From Rhizobiaceae bacterium CPCC 101076 (GTDB taxonomy: Bacteria; Pseudomonadota; Alphaproteobacteria; Rhizobiales; Methylopilaceae), in NCBI GenBank assembly GCA_003347645.1, contig QDFX01000002.1, positions 62,001 through 126,000 of the forward strand: a DNA stretch of 64,000 nt, read 5' to 3'. The notes under the pieces are model-generated. The model was not told the origin of the DNA. It saw nothing but the letters and a program-made list of their open reading frames with translations, and searched no databases. The position numbers and the translations under genes were made by a program. This document shows, one piece after another, positions 20,165-28,355 of the stretch. Within the stretch, counting starts at the first letter, position 1. Each line of letters opens with the position of its first letter.

Positions 20165-21979
20165 ATGGCTCCCCCACTCCTTCTGCTGCAAAGTATCGGA
20201 CTGACGTTCGGCGGCACGCCGTTGCTCGACGGCGCCGAACTCTCCGTCTCCGCCGGAGAGCGGCTTTGCCTCGTCGGCCGGAACGGTTCGGGCAAATCCA
20301 CACTTCTCAAGATCGCCGCCGGCCATATCGAACAGACGTCCGGCACTCGCTTCTTCCAGCCGGGAGTGACGCTTCGCTACCTGCCGCAAGAGCCCGATTT
20401 TTCCGGCTTCACAACGGTGCTCGCCTATGTCGAGGCCGGGCTTGCCCCTGGCGACGATGCCTACCGCGCGCGCCGCCTGCTCGAAGACCTCGGCATGACG
20501 GGCGGGGAAGATCCGTCGCGTCTCTCCGGTGGAGAAGCTCGCCGTGCCGCACTGTCTCGCGTGCTGGCGTCCGAGCCGGACATTCTTCTGCTCGACGAGC
20601 CGACCAACCATCTCGATCTGCCGGCCATCGAATGGCTGGAAAATGAGCTGAAGCGCACCCGGTCTGCGCTAGTCGTCATCAGCCACGATCGTCGTTTCCT
20701 CGAAACCTTGTCCCGCGCCACGGTCTGGATCGACCGCGGCCAGACGCGCCGTCTCGAAAAGGGTTTTGCCTCTTTCGAAACCTGGCGCGACGAAGTGCTG
20801 GAACAGGAAGAGAGAGACCGCCACAAGCTCGATCGCAAGATCGCCGATGAGGAGCACTGGCTTCGCTACGGCGTGACCGCCCGCAGGAAGCGCAATGTCC
20901 GCCGCCTCGAACAGCTCGGCTCGCTGCGCAAGGACTATCGCGAGCACCGCAAGGTCCAGGGTGATGTCCAGCTGACGATGACCGAGGCCACGACCTCCGG
21001 GAAAATGGTCGCCGAGGCCCGCAACATCTCGAAATTCTACGGCGACCAGCCGGTCGTAAGGGATTTTTCGATTCGGGTGGCCCGCGGTGATCGGCTTGGA
21101 CTGGTCGGTCCCAACGGCGCCGGCAAGACGACGCTTATCAACCTGCTGACGGGAGTTATTGAGCCCGACCACGGGTCGGTCCGAATCGGCGCGAGCGTCG
21201 AGCTCGCTGGGATGGATCAGAAGCGCACCAGTCTCGATCACGAATGGACGTTGAAGGAAGCGCTTACTGGCGGACGCGGCGATACGGTTTTCGTCGGCGG
21301 CCAGACCAAGCACGTCATGAGCTATATGAAGGACTTCCTGTTCGCCCCCGAACAGGCCGGCACTCAGATCAGCCGCCTATCCGGTGGCGAACGCGGTCGT
21401 CTTCAGCTTGCACGCGCGCTGGCGCAACCCTCCAACCTTCTGGTTCTGGACGAGCCGACGAACGATCTCGATCTCGAAACGCTCGACCTCCTGCAGGAGA
21501 TGATCAGCGACTACCAGGGCACTGTCATCCTCGTCAGCCATGATCGCGATTTTCTCGATCGCACGGTCACCTCGGTCGTGGTCGCCGAGGGTGAAGGTCG
21601 ATGGGTCGAATATGCGGGCGGCTATTCGGACATGCTTGCGCAGCGCGGCCGTGGCGTCGATGCGAGGGCAGCCGCGAAGATCGAGCGCGAACGAGACCCG
21701 GGTGACTCGGCATCCCCGGTCGCCAAGCCGCAGACGAGACGCAAACTTTCTTTCAATGACCAGCACGCCTTGAAGACGCTGCCCGGCAAGATCGACAGCT
21801 ACCATGCCGAGATCGCCAAATTGAGCGACAAGCTCGCCGATCCCGCGCTTTACACCAAGGACCCGACAGCCTTCCAGAAAGGCAGCCAGAAGCTGTCTGA
21901 GGTCCAGGCTGCGTTGGCCGAAGCCGAGGACGAATGGCTCCGCCTGGAGATGCTTCGGGAGGACATCGAGTCTGCCTAA
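20165..21979 (+). CDS. uup: Uup-type ABC-F ATPase
   Basis: 604 residues, soluble, two ABC domains and no membrane part. First domain: Walker A GRNGSGKST near residues 39-47, signature RLSGGEARRAALSR, DEPTNHLD. Then the ABC-F linker with charged helices (ARRKRNVRRLEQLG). Second domain: GPNGAGKTT, RLSGGERGRLQLAR, DEPTNDLD. A C-terminal coiled coil (HAEIAKLSDKLADP onward) is characteristic of Uup. ABC-F proteins act on ribosomes; Uup is linked to translation and to suppression of precise transposon excision. Confidence 0.93.
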   Translation: MAPPLLLLQSIGLTFGGTPLLDGAELSVSAGERLCLVGRNGSGKSTLLKIAAGHIEQTSGTRFFQPGVTLRYLPQEPDFSGFTTVLAYVEAGLAPGDDAYRARRLLEDLGMTGGEDPSRLSGGEARRAALSRVLASEPDILLLDEPTNHLDLPAIEWLENELKRTRSALVVISHDRRFLETLSRATVWIDRGQTRRLEKGFASFETWRDEVLEQEERDRHKLDRKIADEEHWLRYGVTARRKRNVRRLEQLGSLRKDYREHRKVQGDVQLTMTEATTSGKMVAEARNISKFYGDQPVVRDFSIRVARGDRLGLVGPNGAGKTTLINLLTGVIEPDHGSVRIGASVELAGMDQKRTSLDHEWTLKEALTGGRGDTVFVGGQTKHVMSYMKDFLFAPEQAGTQISRLSGGERGRLQLARALAQPSNLLVLDEPTNDLDLETLDLLQEMISDYQGTVILVSHDRDFLDRTVTSVVVAEGEGRWVEYAGGYSDMLAQRGRGVDARAAAKIERERDPGDSASPVAKPQTRRKLSFNDQHALKTLPGKIDSYHAEIAKLSDKLADPALYTKDPTAFQKGSQKLSEVQAALAEAEDEWLRLEMLREDIESA

Positions 21980-22016
21980 AGCGGAACGGCGGACGCGATC
22001 CGTCGTTTAGCTGTCC

Positions 22017-22913
22017 ATGTACGACGCGATCATAGTCGGCGGCGGGCCGGCGGGACTGAACGCTGCCCTCGTCCTTGGGCGCTGCCGACGGCGCGTGCTG
22101 CTCTGCGATGACGGCACGCCGCGAAACGCCGTATCGCGAGGCGTCAGCGGCTTCATCACTCGCGACGGCATCCTCCCAGGCGAGCTTCGTTCGATCGGCC
22201 GCGCGGAAATCGGCAAGTACCCCTCGGTCGAGATCCGTGACATGCCGGTCGCTGACGTCGAGATCACGCCGGACGGTTTCGAGGTCGTGATGAACGACGG
22301 CATCCGTGAACTGGCTCGCAAACTACTGCTAGCAACGGGCGTCGACGACAATCTCCCAGATATTCCGGGTTTTCGCGAACTCTACGGCCACGGCGTCTAC
22401 AATTGCCCCTATTGCGACGGCTGGGAGGAAAGGGATCGCCTCTTCGCGATCTATGGCCGGGGCGACAAAGGTAAGAACTTCGCGCTTCAGTTGACTCTCT
22501 GGGGCAAGGACCCGGTGCTCTGCACCGATGGCGCATCCGAACTTTCAGAAACGGATCTCGCTCAGCTTGAGCGGAACGGCGTCACCGTCCGCGAAGACCG
22601 GATCACTCACCTTGAGGCCAAGAACGACACGCTCGCGGCGGTGCATTTCGAGAACGACTCGTGCCTGCCCCGCGACGCGCTGTTCTTCATCACCGGCGCC
22701 AAACCGAGTTGTGCCATCGCTACAAAACTGAACTGCCATCTGACGGAGAAGGGTGTTGTCCGAACCGTCGGCAATGAGCAGACGAATATACCCGGCCTAT
22801 TTGTCGCCGGAGACGCCTCACAGGGGGTACAGTTCGCAATATTAGCGGCAGCTGAAGGCGCCTTGGCGGCTTTCCAGATAAATAGCGAGTTGATCGCCGA
22901 AGATTTGATCTAG
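22017..22913 (+). CDS. Thioredoxin-reductase-like flavoprotein with CPYC motif
   Basis: 298 residues. FAD motif GGGPAGLNAALVLGRCRRR, a redox-active pair in GVYNCPYCDGWE (typical TrxR has CATC), NADP-binding AIYGRGDKGKNFALQL, and C-terminal PGLFVAGDASQGVQFAILAAAEGA. The CPYCDG version defines a subgroup distinct from housekeeping TrxB; its electron acceptor is not known. Its stop lies one base from the stop of the convergent response-regulator gene. Confidence 0.9.
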   Translation: MYDAIIVGGGPAGLNAALVLGRCRRRVLLCDDGTPRNAVSRGVSGFITRDGILPGELRSIGRAEIGKYPSVEIRDMPVADVEITPDGFEVVMNDGIRELARKLLLATGVDDNLPDIPGFRELYGHGVYNCPYCDGWEERDRLFAIYGRGDKGKNFALQLTLWGKDPVLCTDGASELSETDLAQLERNGVTVREDRITHLEAKNDTLAAVHFENDSCLPRDALFFITGAKPSCAIATKLNCHLTEKGVVRTVGNEQTNIPGLFVAGDASQGVQFAILAAAEGALAAFQINSELIAEDLI

Positions 22914-22914
22914 A

Positions 22915-23274
22915 TCAGCGATCTTTCAGCGCCTTGGCGACAAGATCAGCTGCGTGATGGATTCTGAACGGCTTGCGTAGAAATGCAAAATAGTCGTCAA
23001 AACGCTCTCGGACTGCGGCCTCCGGCATCGCACTCATCATGATGATGGGCAGATCGGAATGGCCATCAGAACGCAAGGCGTGCGCCATTGTCGGTCCGTC
23101 CATGACCGGCATCATGAAATCAACAAGGATGAGGTCTGGCCGGGACTCGGCCAGTCGCTCGATGCCTTGCTTGCCGTTAGCGGCCGTGACGACGCGGTAG
23201 CCTTCGTCCTCGAGCGCTGCTGCAAGCACGTCGGCAACCCCGAACTCGTCATCGACGACGAGGATTGTCCGCAC
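22915..23274 (-). CDS. Single-domain response regulator (CheY-like receiver)
   Basis: 119 residues and only a receiver domain. Acidic pocket Asp8-Asp9 (VVDDE), phosphoacceptor Asp52 (LVDFMMP), Ser81 (MMSAM) and Lys101 (RKPF) are all present, so it should be phosphorylatable. There is no output domain. It is downstream of a KaiC-like gene on the same strand (84 nt gap), suggesting they work together; no histidine kinase is nearby. Confidence 0.93.
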   Translation of the reverse strand: MRTILVVDDEFGVADVLAAALEDEGYRVVTAANGKQGIERLAESRPDLILVDFMMPVMDGPTMAHALRSDGHSDLPIIMMSAMPEAAVRERFDDYFAFLRKPFRIHHAADLVAKALKDR

Positions 23275-23358
23275 GGTCGTGCCTCACTTCTTTCAAAACC
23301 GGACGTCTCACCGCCCCGGCCCATTATCTACGCCGGGCGCCATTGCCCGGTGCGGCGC

Positions 23359-24804
23359 TCAGCGTTCATGCGCAAACCCCGTCATCAGCCCTTCGGCGCC
23401 AAAGACTGGGTCAAGAACGGTGAGCCCCTGATCCGAAATTTTGAACTCCCGTAGCGCCGGGTCGAAGTCGCTATCGCGCATCTTCACCACCGAAATCAGG
23501 CGGCGTACGCTGGATTGAAGTTCAACGAAACGAAGGACGATTAAGTTCTCGATCAAGCTTGAAATATTGGCGATCGGCAGTTCGACCGGAGCACCAAGGA
23601 ACTCACGGCTTTCGCTGGTGTAGAGCGTGGTGACGCCCCGTACCCGAAGCTCGTTCGACAGAGCCGCAAAATATTTCGAAATCCGCTGCGGGGATATGAC
23701 CGAGGCCATGAAGCCGCCGAGGCCGTCGACGACAAGACGCCGGGCGCCGGTTCGGTGGACCGCATCGAGAAGGCGCGCGCCGAGCGCATCGAAATCGTGT
23801 TCCGTTGCCGGCTGCCAGATCACGTGATGCTTGCCTGCTTGCAGCAGCGAGCGGGTCGGCAATCCAAGCGCGTCGGCCTTGCGCAGCAGCCGCTCCGGCG
23901 ACTCGAAGAAACCGAAGAACAACGATGGCACGTCCGGCTCAGCCGAGAACCAATGCAGTCCGAGAGTCGTCTTACCGATACCGGGAGGACCGAACGCGAC
24001 CGTCGTCGACGTTGCCGGTACCCCCTCGCCCATCTTCTGGTCGAGGCTCCCGATGCCCGACGTCACCCGCGAGAACGGCGCCTCGTCGTATCGAGACGGC
24101 CAGGCGAACCGGGATTCGATGCGGGGATAGACGACAAGCCCGTCACCGGTGATCGTGAAGGAATGGCGACCTTCGAGATAGCTCGATGCACGGAACTTCA
24201 GGATTTCGAGTGAGCGCTCGCTGCGAGCGTCGAAATTCTGGCGCTGAAGAACGAAGATGCCATCGACCATCGTGCGCTCGGGCCGCGACGGACGATCGGA
24301 ACCATTGGTCAGCAGGAATACGGTGCAGCCGGCGGCGATCGCATGGCCCTGGAGCTCATGGACGAATTTCTTGAAGTCACGCTCGGTGGAGGCCGAGGCT
24401 TCGGCGGCGAGGAAGCCGTCGAGCACCATCGTCGTCGCCCGGCGGCCCATCATTTCGCGGCGCAGAAGATCGAGCAGGCCGCTCAGACCGCGATCTTCCA
24501 GGGCACTGAGGGCGCTTAGAAAGACAAGTCGCTCCGGAACCGCGCTCTCGTCGAAGAACGACATCGTCCGGAGCTGCTGCATCAGTCGCGCATGGCTCTC
24601 GGACAAAAGCGTCGCGTAGATCGCCTTGCCGCCCTTGTTCACATGATGGGCGCAGATCTGGTTAGCAAGAATGGTCTTGCCCGAGCCAGGTTCACCTTGG
24701 ACGATATAGAGGCCGCCCTCGAAGAACCCGCCCCGCAGAATGGTGTCGAGGCCCTCAATCCCACTCGGTACGCGCGTCAGTTCCGTTTCTTTGTCTTGTG
24801 CCAT
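23359..24804 (-). CDS. KaiC-like double RecA-fold ATPase
   Basis: 481 residues with two KaiC domains. First: SGIEGLDTILRGGFFEG, Walker A GEPGSGKT at 37-44. Second: SGIGSLDQKMGEG, Walker A GPPGIGKTTL near residue 270. The paired catalytic Glu of true KaiC is not conserved: the first domain has LLSESHARL and the second FFESPERLL. The protein is somewhat shorter than cyanobacterial KaiC (about 519 aa), and no kaiA or kaiB is visible. Non-cyanobacterial KaiC homologues often work with phosphorelay proteins; a receiver-only regulator follows here. Confidence 0.88.
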   Translation of the reverse strand: MAQDKETELTRVPSGIEGLDTILRGGFFEGGLYIVQGEPGSGKTILANQICAHHVNKGGKAIYATLLSESHARLMQQLRTMSFFDESAVPERLVFLSALSALEDRGLSGLLDLLRREMMGRRATTMVLDGFLAAEASASTERDFKKFVHELQGHAIAAGCTVFLLTNGSDRPSRPERTMVDGIFVLQRQNFDARSERSLEILKFRASSYLEGRHSFTITGDGLVVYPRIESRFAWPSRYDEAPFSRVTSGIGSLDQKMGEGVPATSTTVAFGPPGIGKTTLGLHWFSAEPDVPSLFFGFFESPERLLRKADALGLPTRSLLQAGKHHVIWQPATEHDFDALGARLLDAVHRTGARRLVVDGLGGFMASVISPQRISKYFAALSNELRVRGVTTLYTSESREFLGAPVELPIANISSLIENLIVLRFVELQSSVRRLISVVKMRDSDFDPALREFKISDQGLTVLDPVFGAEGLMTGFAHER

Positions 24805-24930
24805 CTTCGGGAAAGCTGCCGCGTTTGCACTGGGAAGGGATGAGGAAGGATTACGATCTTTATCGCACGCTACGATTTGTCCGCAACTGGTAGCGAGACG
24901 CGAAAAACTTGGAAGAGCAACCGGGATCCG

Positions 24931-27033
24931 TCACTTGAGCGTGGCCCAGCCCGCGTCGGGCTGGAAGCGCTTGCCATGCACCTTGGCCAGAGCCTTCAGG
25001 CTCTTCGTCACGTCCGCCACGCCACGCTGACGAGCATAGTGCAGAGGTCCACCCCGGAAGGGAGCGAAGCCCGTACCGAAGATCATGGCGCCGTCGATGA
25101 TGTCCTCCGTCTCGGCCACGCCTTCGCGCAGAAGGGCGATGCAGACATTGACCATGGGCAGGATCAAGCGGTCGGCCATCGCCTCGTCCGGTAACGGCGA
25201 ATCCTTGGCTCTGACCGCCTCGCCTTTTTCCCAGGTGTAGATGCCCTTGCCGGTCTTCTTGCCGAGTTCACCCTTCTCGACCTTGTCGCGCAGCCATTGC
25301 GGCGCGTCCGGCATCGGCCAGCCGAGGCTTTCCTTCAGCACGTCGGCGACATGGACACAGATGTCTAGGCCGACCTGATCGGCCAGTTCGATCGGTCCCA
25401 TCGGCATACCGAAATCGGTCGCCGCTCGGTCGATCGTCTCAGGCTTCACGCCCTCGTCGAACATGACGAGCGCTTCCAGCATGTAAGGCAGGAGCGCCCG
25501 GTTCACGAGGAAGCCCGGCGCGCTCTTCACCGGCGCGGGCAGACGGTCGATCTGGCCGCAGAATGCGAGTGCGGCGGCGAGCGTCGCCGCCGACGCCTTG
25601 TCGTGGCTGACCACCTCGACGAGTTGCATCCGCGAGACCGGATTGAAGAAATGCAGGCCGACCAGTCGCTCCGGCCGGGCCAGCCCGTCGCGCAGCGTTT
25701 CGAGCGGAATGCTCGAAGTATTCGTCGCGAGGATCGCCTCCGGCTTCATCCGCTGCTCGGCGATTGCATAGATCTTGCGCTTGAGATCGAGATTTTCCGG
25801 CACCGCCTCGATGACGATATCGGCCCGCCCGACGCCGTCGCCGTAGAGGTCCGGGATCAGCCGATCCAGGGCATCACGCGTCTGCGCGCTCTTCCGCCCG
25901 ATCTTACCGAACAGCGCCGACGCCCGGCCGATCGTCTTCGCCAGCGGAATTGGCTGCATATCGGCGAGGCTGACCGTGACGCCCTGCCAGGCACACCAGG
26001 CGGCGATATCGCCGCCCATTGCCCCGGCACCGACGACATGAACGTGCTTCACCTTCTCGGCGGCCTTGCCGGCGAGTTTTTTCAGGTTCTCGCGAAGAAA
26101 GAATACCCGGACGAGATTCTTCGCCGTCGGCGTGACGAGCAGCTTGGCGAAGGACGCGACCTCCGCTTCCTTCATCGTCTGCGGCTCGCCGCCGAGATCT
26201 TCCCAGAGATCGATCAGCGCGTAGGGTGCCGGATAGTGCCGGCTCGGCGCCTTCTTCTCCGCTTCACTGCGCATCTTGCGAGCGAACAGGCGGCGGCCGA
26301 TGCCAGTCTGGGCGATGCCGGAAATCACGCGCTGCGGCAGCGCCGGCTTCGGCAGGCGAAGCGAGCCGTCGAGCGCGGCCGCGACCGCGCCGAGCACATG
26401 CCGCTCCTCGGTCACCGCGTCGACGAGGCCTGAATTTTTGGCCTGACGCGCGTGCACGGTCTTTCCAGTCAGCATCATCGTCATGGCTTCGACGGGATTG
26501 ATCAGCTTGATCGATCGCCACGAGCCGCCAAGTCCCGGATGCAGCCCAAGAAGAACTTCAGGAAAGCCGAAACGGGCACCCTCGATGGCGATACGCCGGT
26601 CGCAGGCGAGGATTAGCTCAAGCCCGCCACCAAGACAGAAGCCGTGGACGACCGCGACCGTCGTGCATGGCAGATCGTCGAGGCGGTCGAAGATCGCATT
26701 GCCGTTCTTCAGCAGCGCCTCGATCGCGTCCGGATCGTCCATCACCCCGAATTCAGTGATGTCCGCGCCCGCGACGAAGCCCGACGGCTTTGCTGAGCGG
26801 ATCACGAGCCCGCGCGGCGTCTCGGTCTCAAGAACCGTCAGGACATCGCTCAGCTCGGCCAATACATCGGCCGACAGCACGTTCGCGCTCGCACCCTGCT
26901 TGTCGAGGACGAGCCACGCGACGTCGTCGGCGGTGCGGGTCAGCTTCCAGTGCTTCCATTTGCTGCGCTTGGCCGGAATCGGGCCGAGTTCGAGATTGCG
27001 GTCGCCGAGCGTCCGCATCGCCAGTCCGTCCAT
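24931..27033 (-). CDS. fadJ: Fatty-acid oxidation multifunctional protein (enoyl-CoA hydratase / 3-hydroxyacyl-CoA dehydrogenase)
   Basis: 700 residues. N-terminal crotonase domain with both catalytic Glu kept (FCLGGGLELILACD and FPEVLLGLHPGLGG). The central NAD-binding domain has VVGAGAMGGDIAAWCAWQGV, and the dehydrogenase C-terminus has HFFNPVSRMQLVEVV and PGFLVNRALLPYMLEALV. It catalyses hydration and oxidation in the beta-oxidation cycle. ATG 27033 overlaps the thiolase stop (TGATG). The symbol fadB is also used for such proteins; J is chosen because it pairs with a FadI-like thiolase. Confidence 0.94.
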   Translation of the reverse strand: MDGLAMRTLGDRNLELGPIPAKRSKWKHWKLTRTADDVAWLVLDKQGASANVLSADVLAELSDVLTVLETETPRGLVIRSAKPSGFVAGADITEFGVMDDPDAIEALLKNGNAIFDRLDDLPCTTVAVVHGFCLGGGLELILACDRRIAIEGARFGFPEVLLGLHPGLGGSWRSIKLINPVEAMTMMLTGKTVHARQAKNSGLVDAVTEERHVLGAVAAALDGSLRLPKPALPQRVISGIAQTGIGRRLFARKMRSEAEKKAPSRHYPAPYALIDLWEDLGGEPQTMKEAEVASFAKLLVTPTAKNLVRVFFLRENLKKLAGKAAEKVKHVHVVGAGAMGGDIAAWCAWQGVTVSLADMQPIPLAKTIGRASALFGKIGRKSAQTRDALDRLIPDLYGDGVGRADIVIEAVPENLDLKRKIYAIAEQRMKPEAILATNTSSIPLETLRDGLARPERLVGLHFFNPVSRMQLVEVVSHDKASAATLAAALAFCGQIDRLPAPVKSAPGFLVNRALLPYMLEALVMFDEGVKPETIDRAATDFGMPMGPIELADQVGLDICVHVADVLKESLGWPMPDAPQWLRDKVEKGELGKKTGKGIYTWEKGEAVRAKDSPLPDEAMADRLILPMVNVCIALLREGVAETEDIIDGAMIFGTGFAPFRGGPLHYARQRGVADVTKSLKALAKVHGKRFQPDAGWATLK

Positions 27034-28355
27034 CACGCGGCCTCCAGAAGCATCGCACCGCCCTGCCCGCCACCGATGCATTCGGTGGCGACGCCGCGCT
27101 TCTTTCCGAGCCGCTTCATTGCGTTGACGCAATGAAGCACGATCCGGTTGCCGCTCGCACCGACCGGATGGCCCAAGCTGATCGCGCCGCCGTCGACGTT
27201 CAGCGTCGACCGGTCGATCTGGCCGAACGCGCCGTCGAGGCCGAGTACGTCCTTGCAGAACTTCTCGTCGTTCCAGGCCGCCAGACAGCCCAGCACCTGC
27301 GCGGCGAAGGCTTCATTCAGTTCCCAGATGTCGACGTCCTCACGCGCCAGTCCGTTGCGGCTGAGGATCGGCGTCGAGGAGACGACCGGCCCAAGCCCCA
27401 TGATCTCCGGATCGAGCGCCGCCCAATGACTGTCGCGGATGATCGCGAGCGGCGTCAGGCCGTGCTTCTTCAGCGCATCTTCGGATGCCAGGATGACCCA
27501 GCTCGCGCCGTCGGTAATCTGCGAGGAATTACCGGCGGTCACCTTGCCCCAGGGCCGCTCGAAGGCCGGGCTCAGCTTCGCCAGCTTCTCGACGGAGGAG
27601 TCGGCGCGCACGCCATCGTCCGCATCATACAGCTTGCCGTCGCGGCCGAAGGCGGGCTCCAATTCGCCCTTGAACCAGCCCTCCTTCTGCGCCCGTGCCG
27701 TCCGCAGATGGCTTTCGACCGCATACTGGTCGGAGTCCGCCCGGCTGATGTCGAACAAATGCGCGACGAGTTCAGCCGTCTGGCCCATGCCATATTCCAC
27801 GATCGGGTCGGTGAGCCCCTGAACGAGGCCGATCACCGGCTTGAAGAAGGTCGGCCGCCACGACGCCAGCGTTTTCAGCTTGGGGCCGGTACCGCGTGCC
27901 GCGTTAAGCGCACTGAACCAGTTCACCGCCTGCCTGTTGTAGAGCAGCGCCGAATGGCTCAGCGCCTCGGCGCCGCCGGCCAGGATCAGGTCCGAGCCGC
28001 CATCGGCGATATAGCGATAACCGACATCGATCGACTGCATGCCCGAGCCGCAATTGATCTGCACCGAGAACGCCGGCGTCTCCTCGCCCATGCCTAGCCG
28101 TAGCGCGGCGACACGGGCCGGGTTCATCTCATTGGCGATGACGTTGACGACGCCAAGGATCACCTGGTCGAAATCGGTCGGTTTGAACGGCTGGCGCAGC
28201 AGAAGCGGCCGTCCGCACTGGACCGCCAAGTCGACCGGCGTGAAGGGTCCGAGACCACCGCGCGCGCGCAGGAACGGCGTGCGGCTGCCGTCAACGATAT
28301 AGACTGGGCGTCCACCTACTTTGCGGGTGCTGCCCGTCGCGGCTGTCGTGGCGAT
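27033..28355 (-). CDS. fadI: Acetyl-CoA C-acyltransferase (thiolase), probable ATC start
   Basis: Cleaves 3-ketoacyl-CoA in beta-oxidation. Active-site Cys in FSVQINCGSGMQSID, His in LGHPVGASGNRIVLH, second Cys in ECIGGGQGGAML. The conserved N-terminus (VYIVDGSRTPFLRARGGLG) is encoded upstream of the first usual start codon, a TTG at 28229 that would delete it. Between the upstream in-frame stop (28374-28376) and 28229 there is no ATG, GTG or TTG. GGGAGG followed after seven bases by ATC (28355-28353) is the best start, giving about 440 residues, right for FadI. It overlaps the fadE 3' end by 40 nt. Confidence 0.85.
   Translation of the reverse strand: MATTAATGSTRKVGGRPVYIVDGSRTPFLRARGGLGPFTPVDLAVQCGRPLLLRQPFKPTDFDQVILGVVNVIANEMNPARVAALRLGMGEETPAFSVQINCGSGMQSIDVGYRYIADGGSDLILAGGAEALSHSALLYNRQAVNWFSALNAARGTGPKLKTLASWRPTFFKPVIGLVQGLTDPIVEYGMGQTAELVAHLFDISRADSDQYAVESHLRTARAQKEGWFKGELEPAFGRDGKLYDADDGVRADSSVEKLAKLSPAFERPWGKVTAGNSSQITDGASWVILASEDALKKHGLTPLAIIRDSHWAALDPEIMGLGPVVSSTPILSRNGLAREDVDIWELNEAFAAQVLGCLAAWNDEKFCKDVLGLDGAFGQIDRSTLNVDGGAISLGHPVGASGNRIVLHCVNAMKRLGKKRGVATECIGGGQGGAMLLEAA

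Noticed and set aside
19991-20611. Minus-strand frame containing GGDPGRARTCDLPLRRRLLY
   Set aside because: Antisense reading of tRNA-Arg extended into uup; not a gene.
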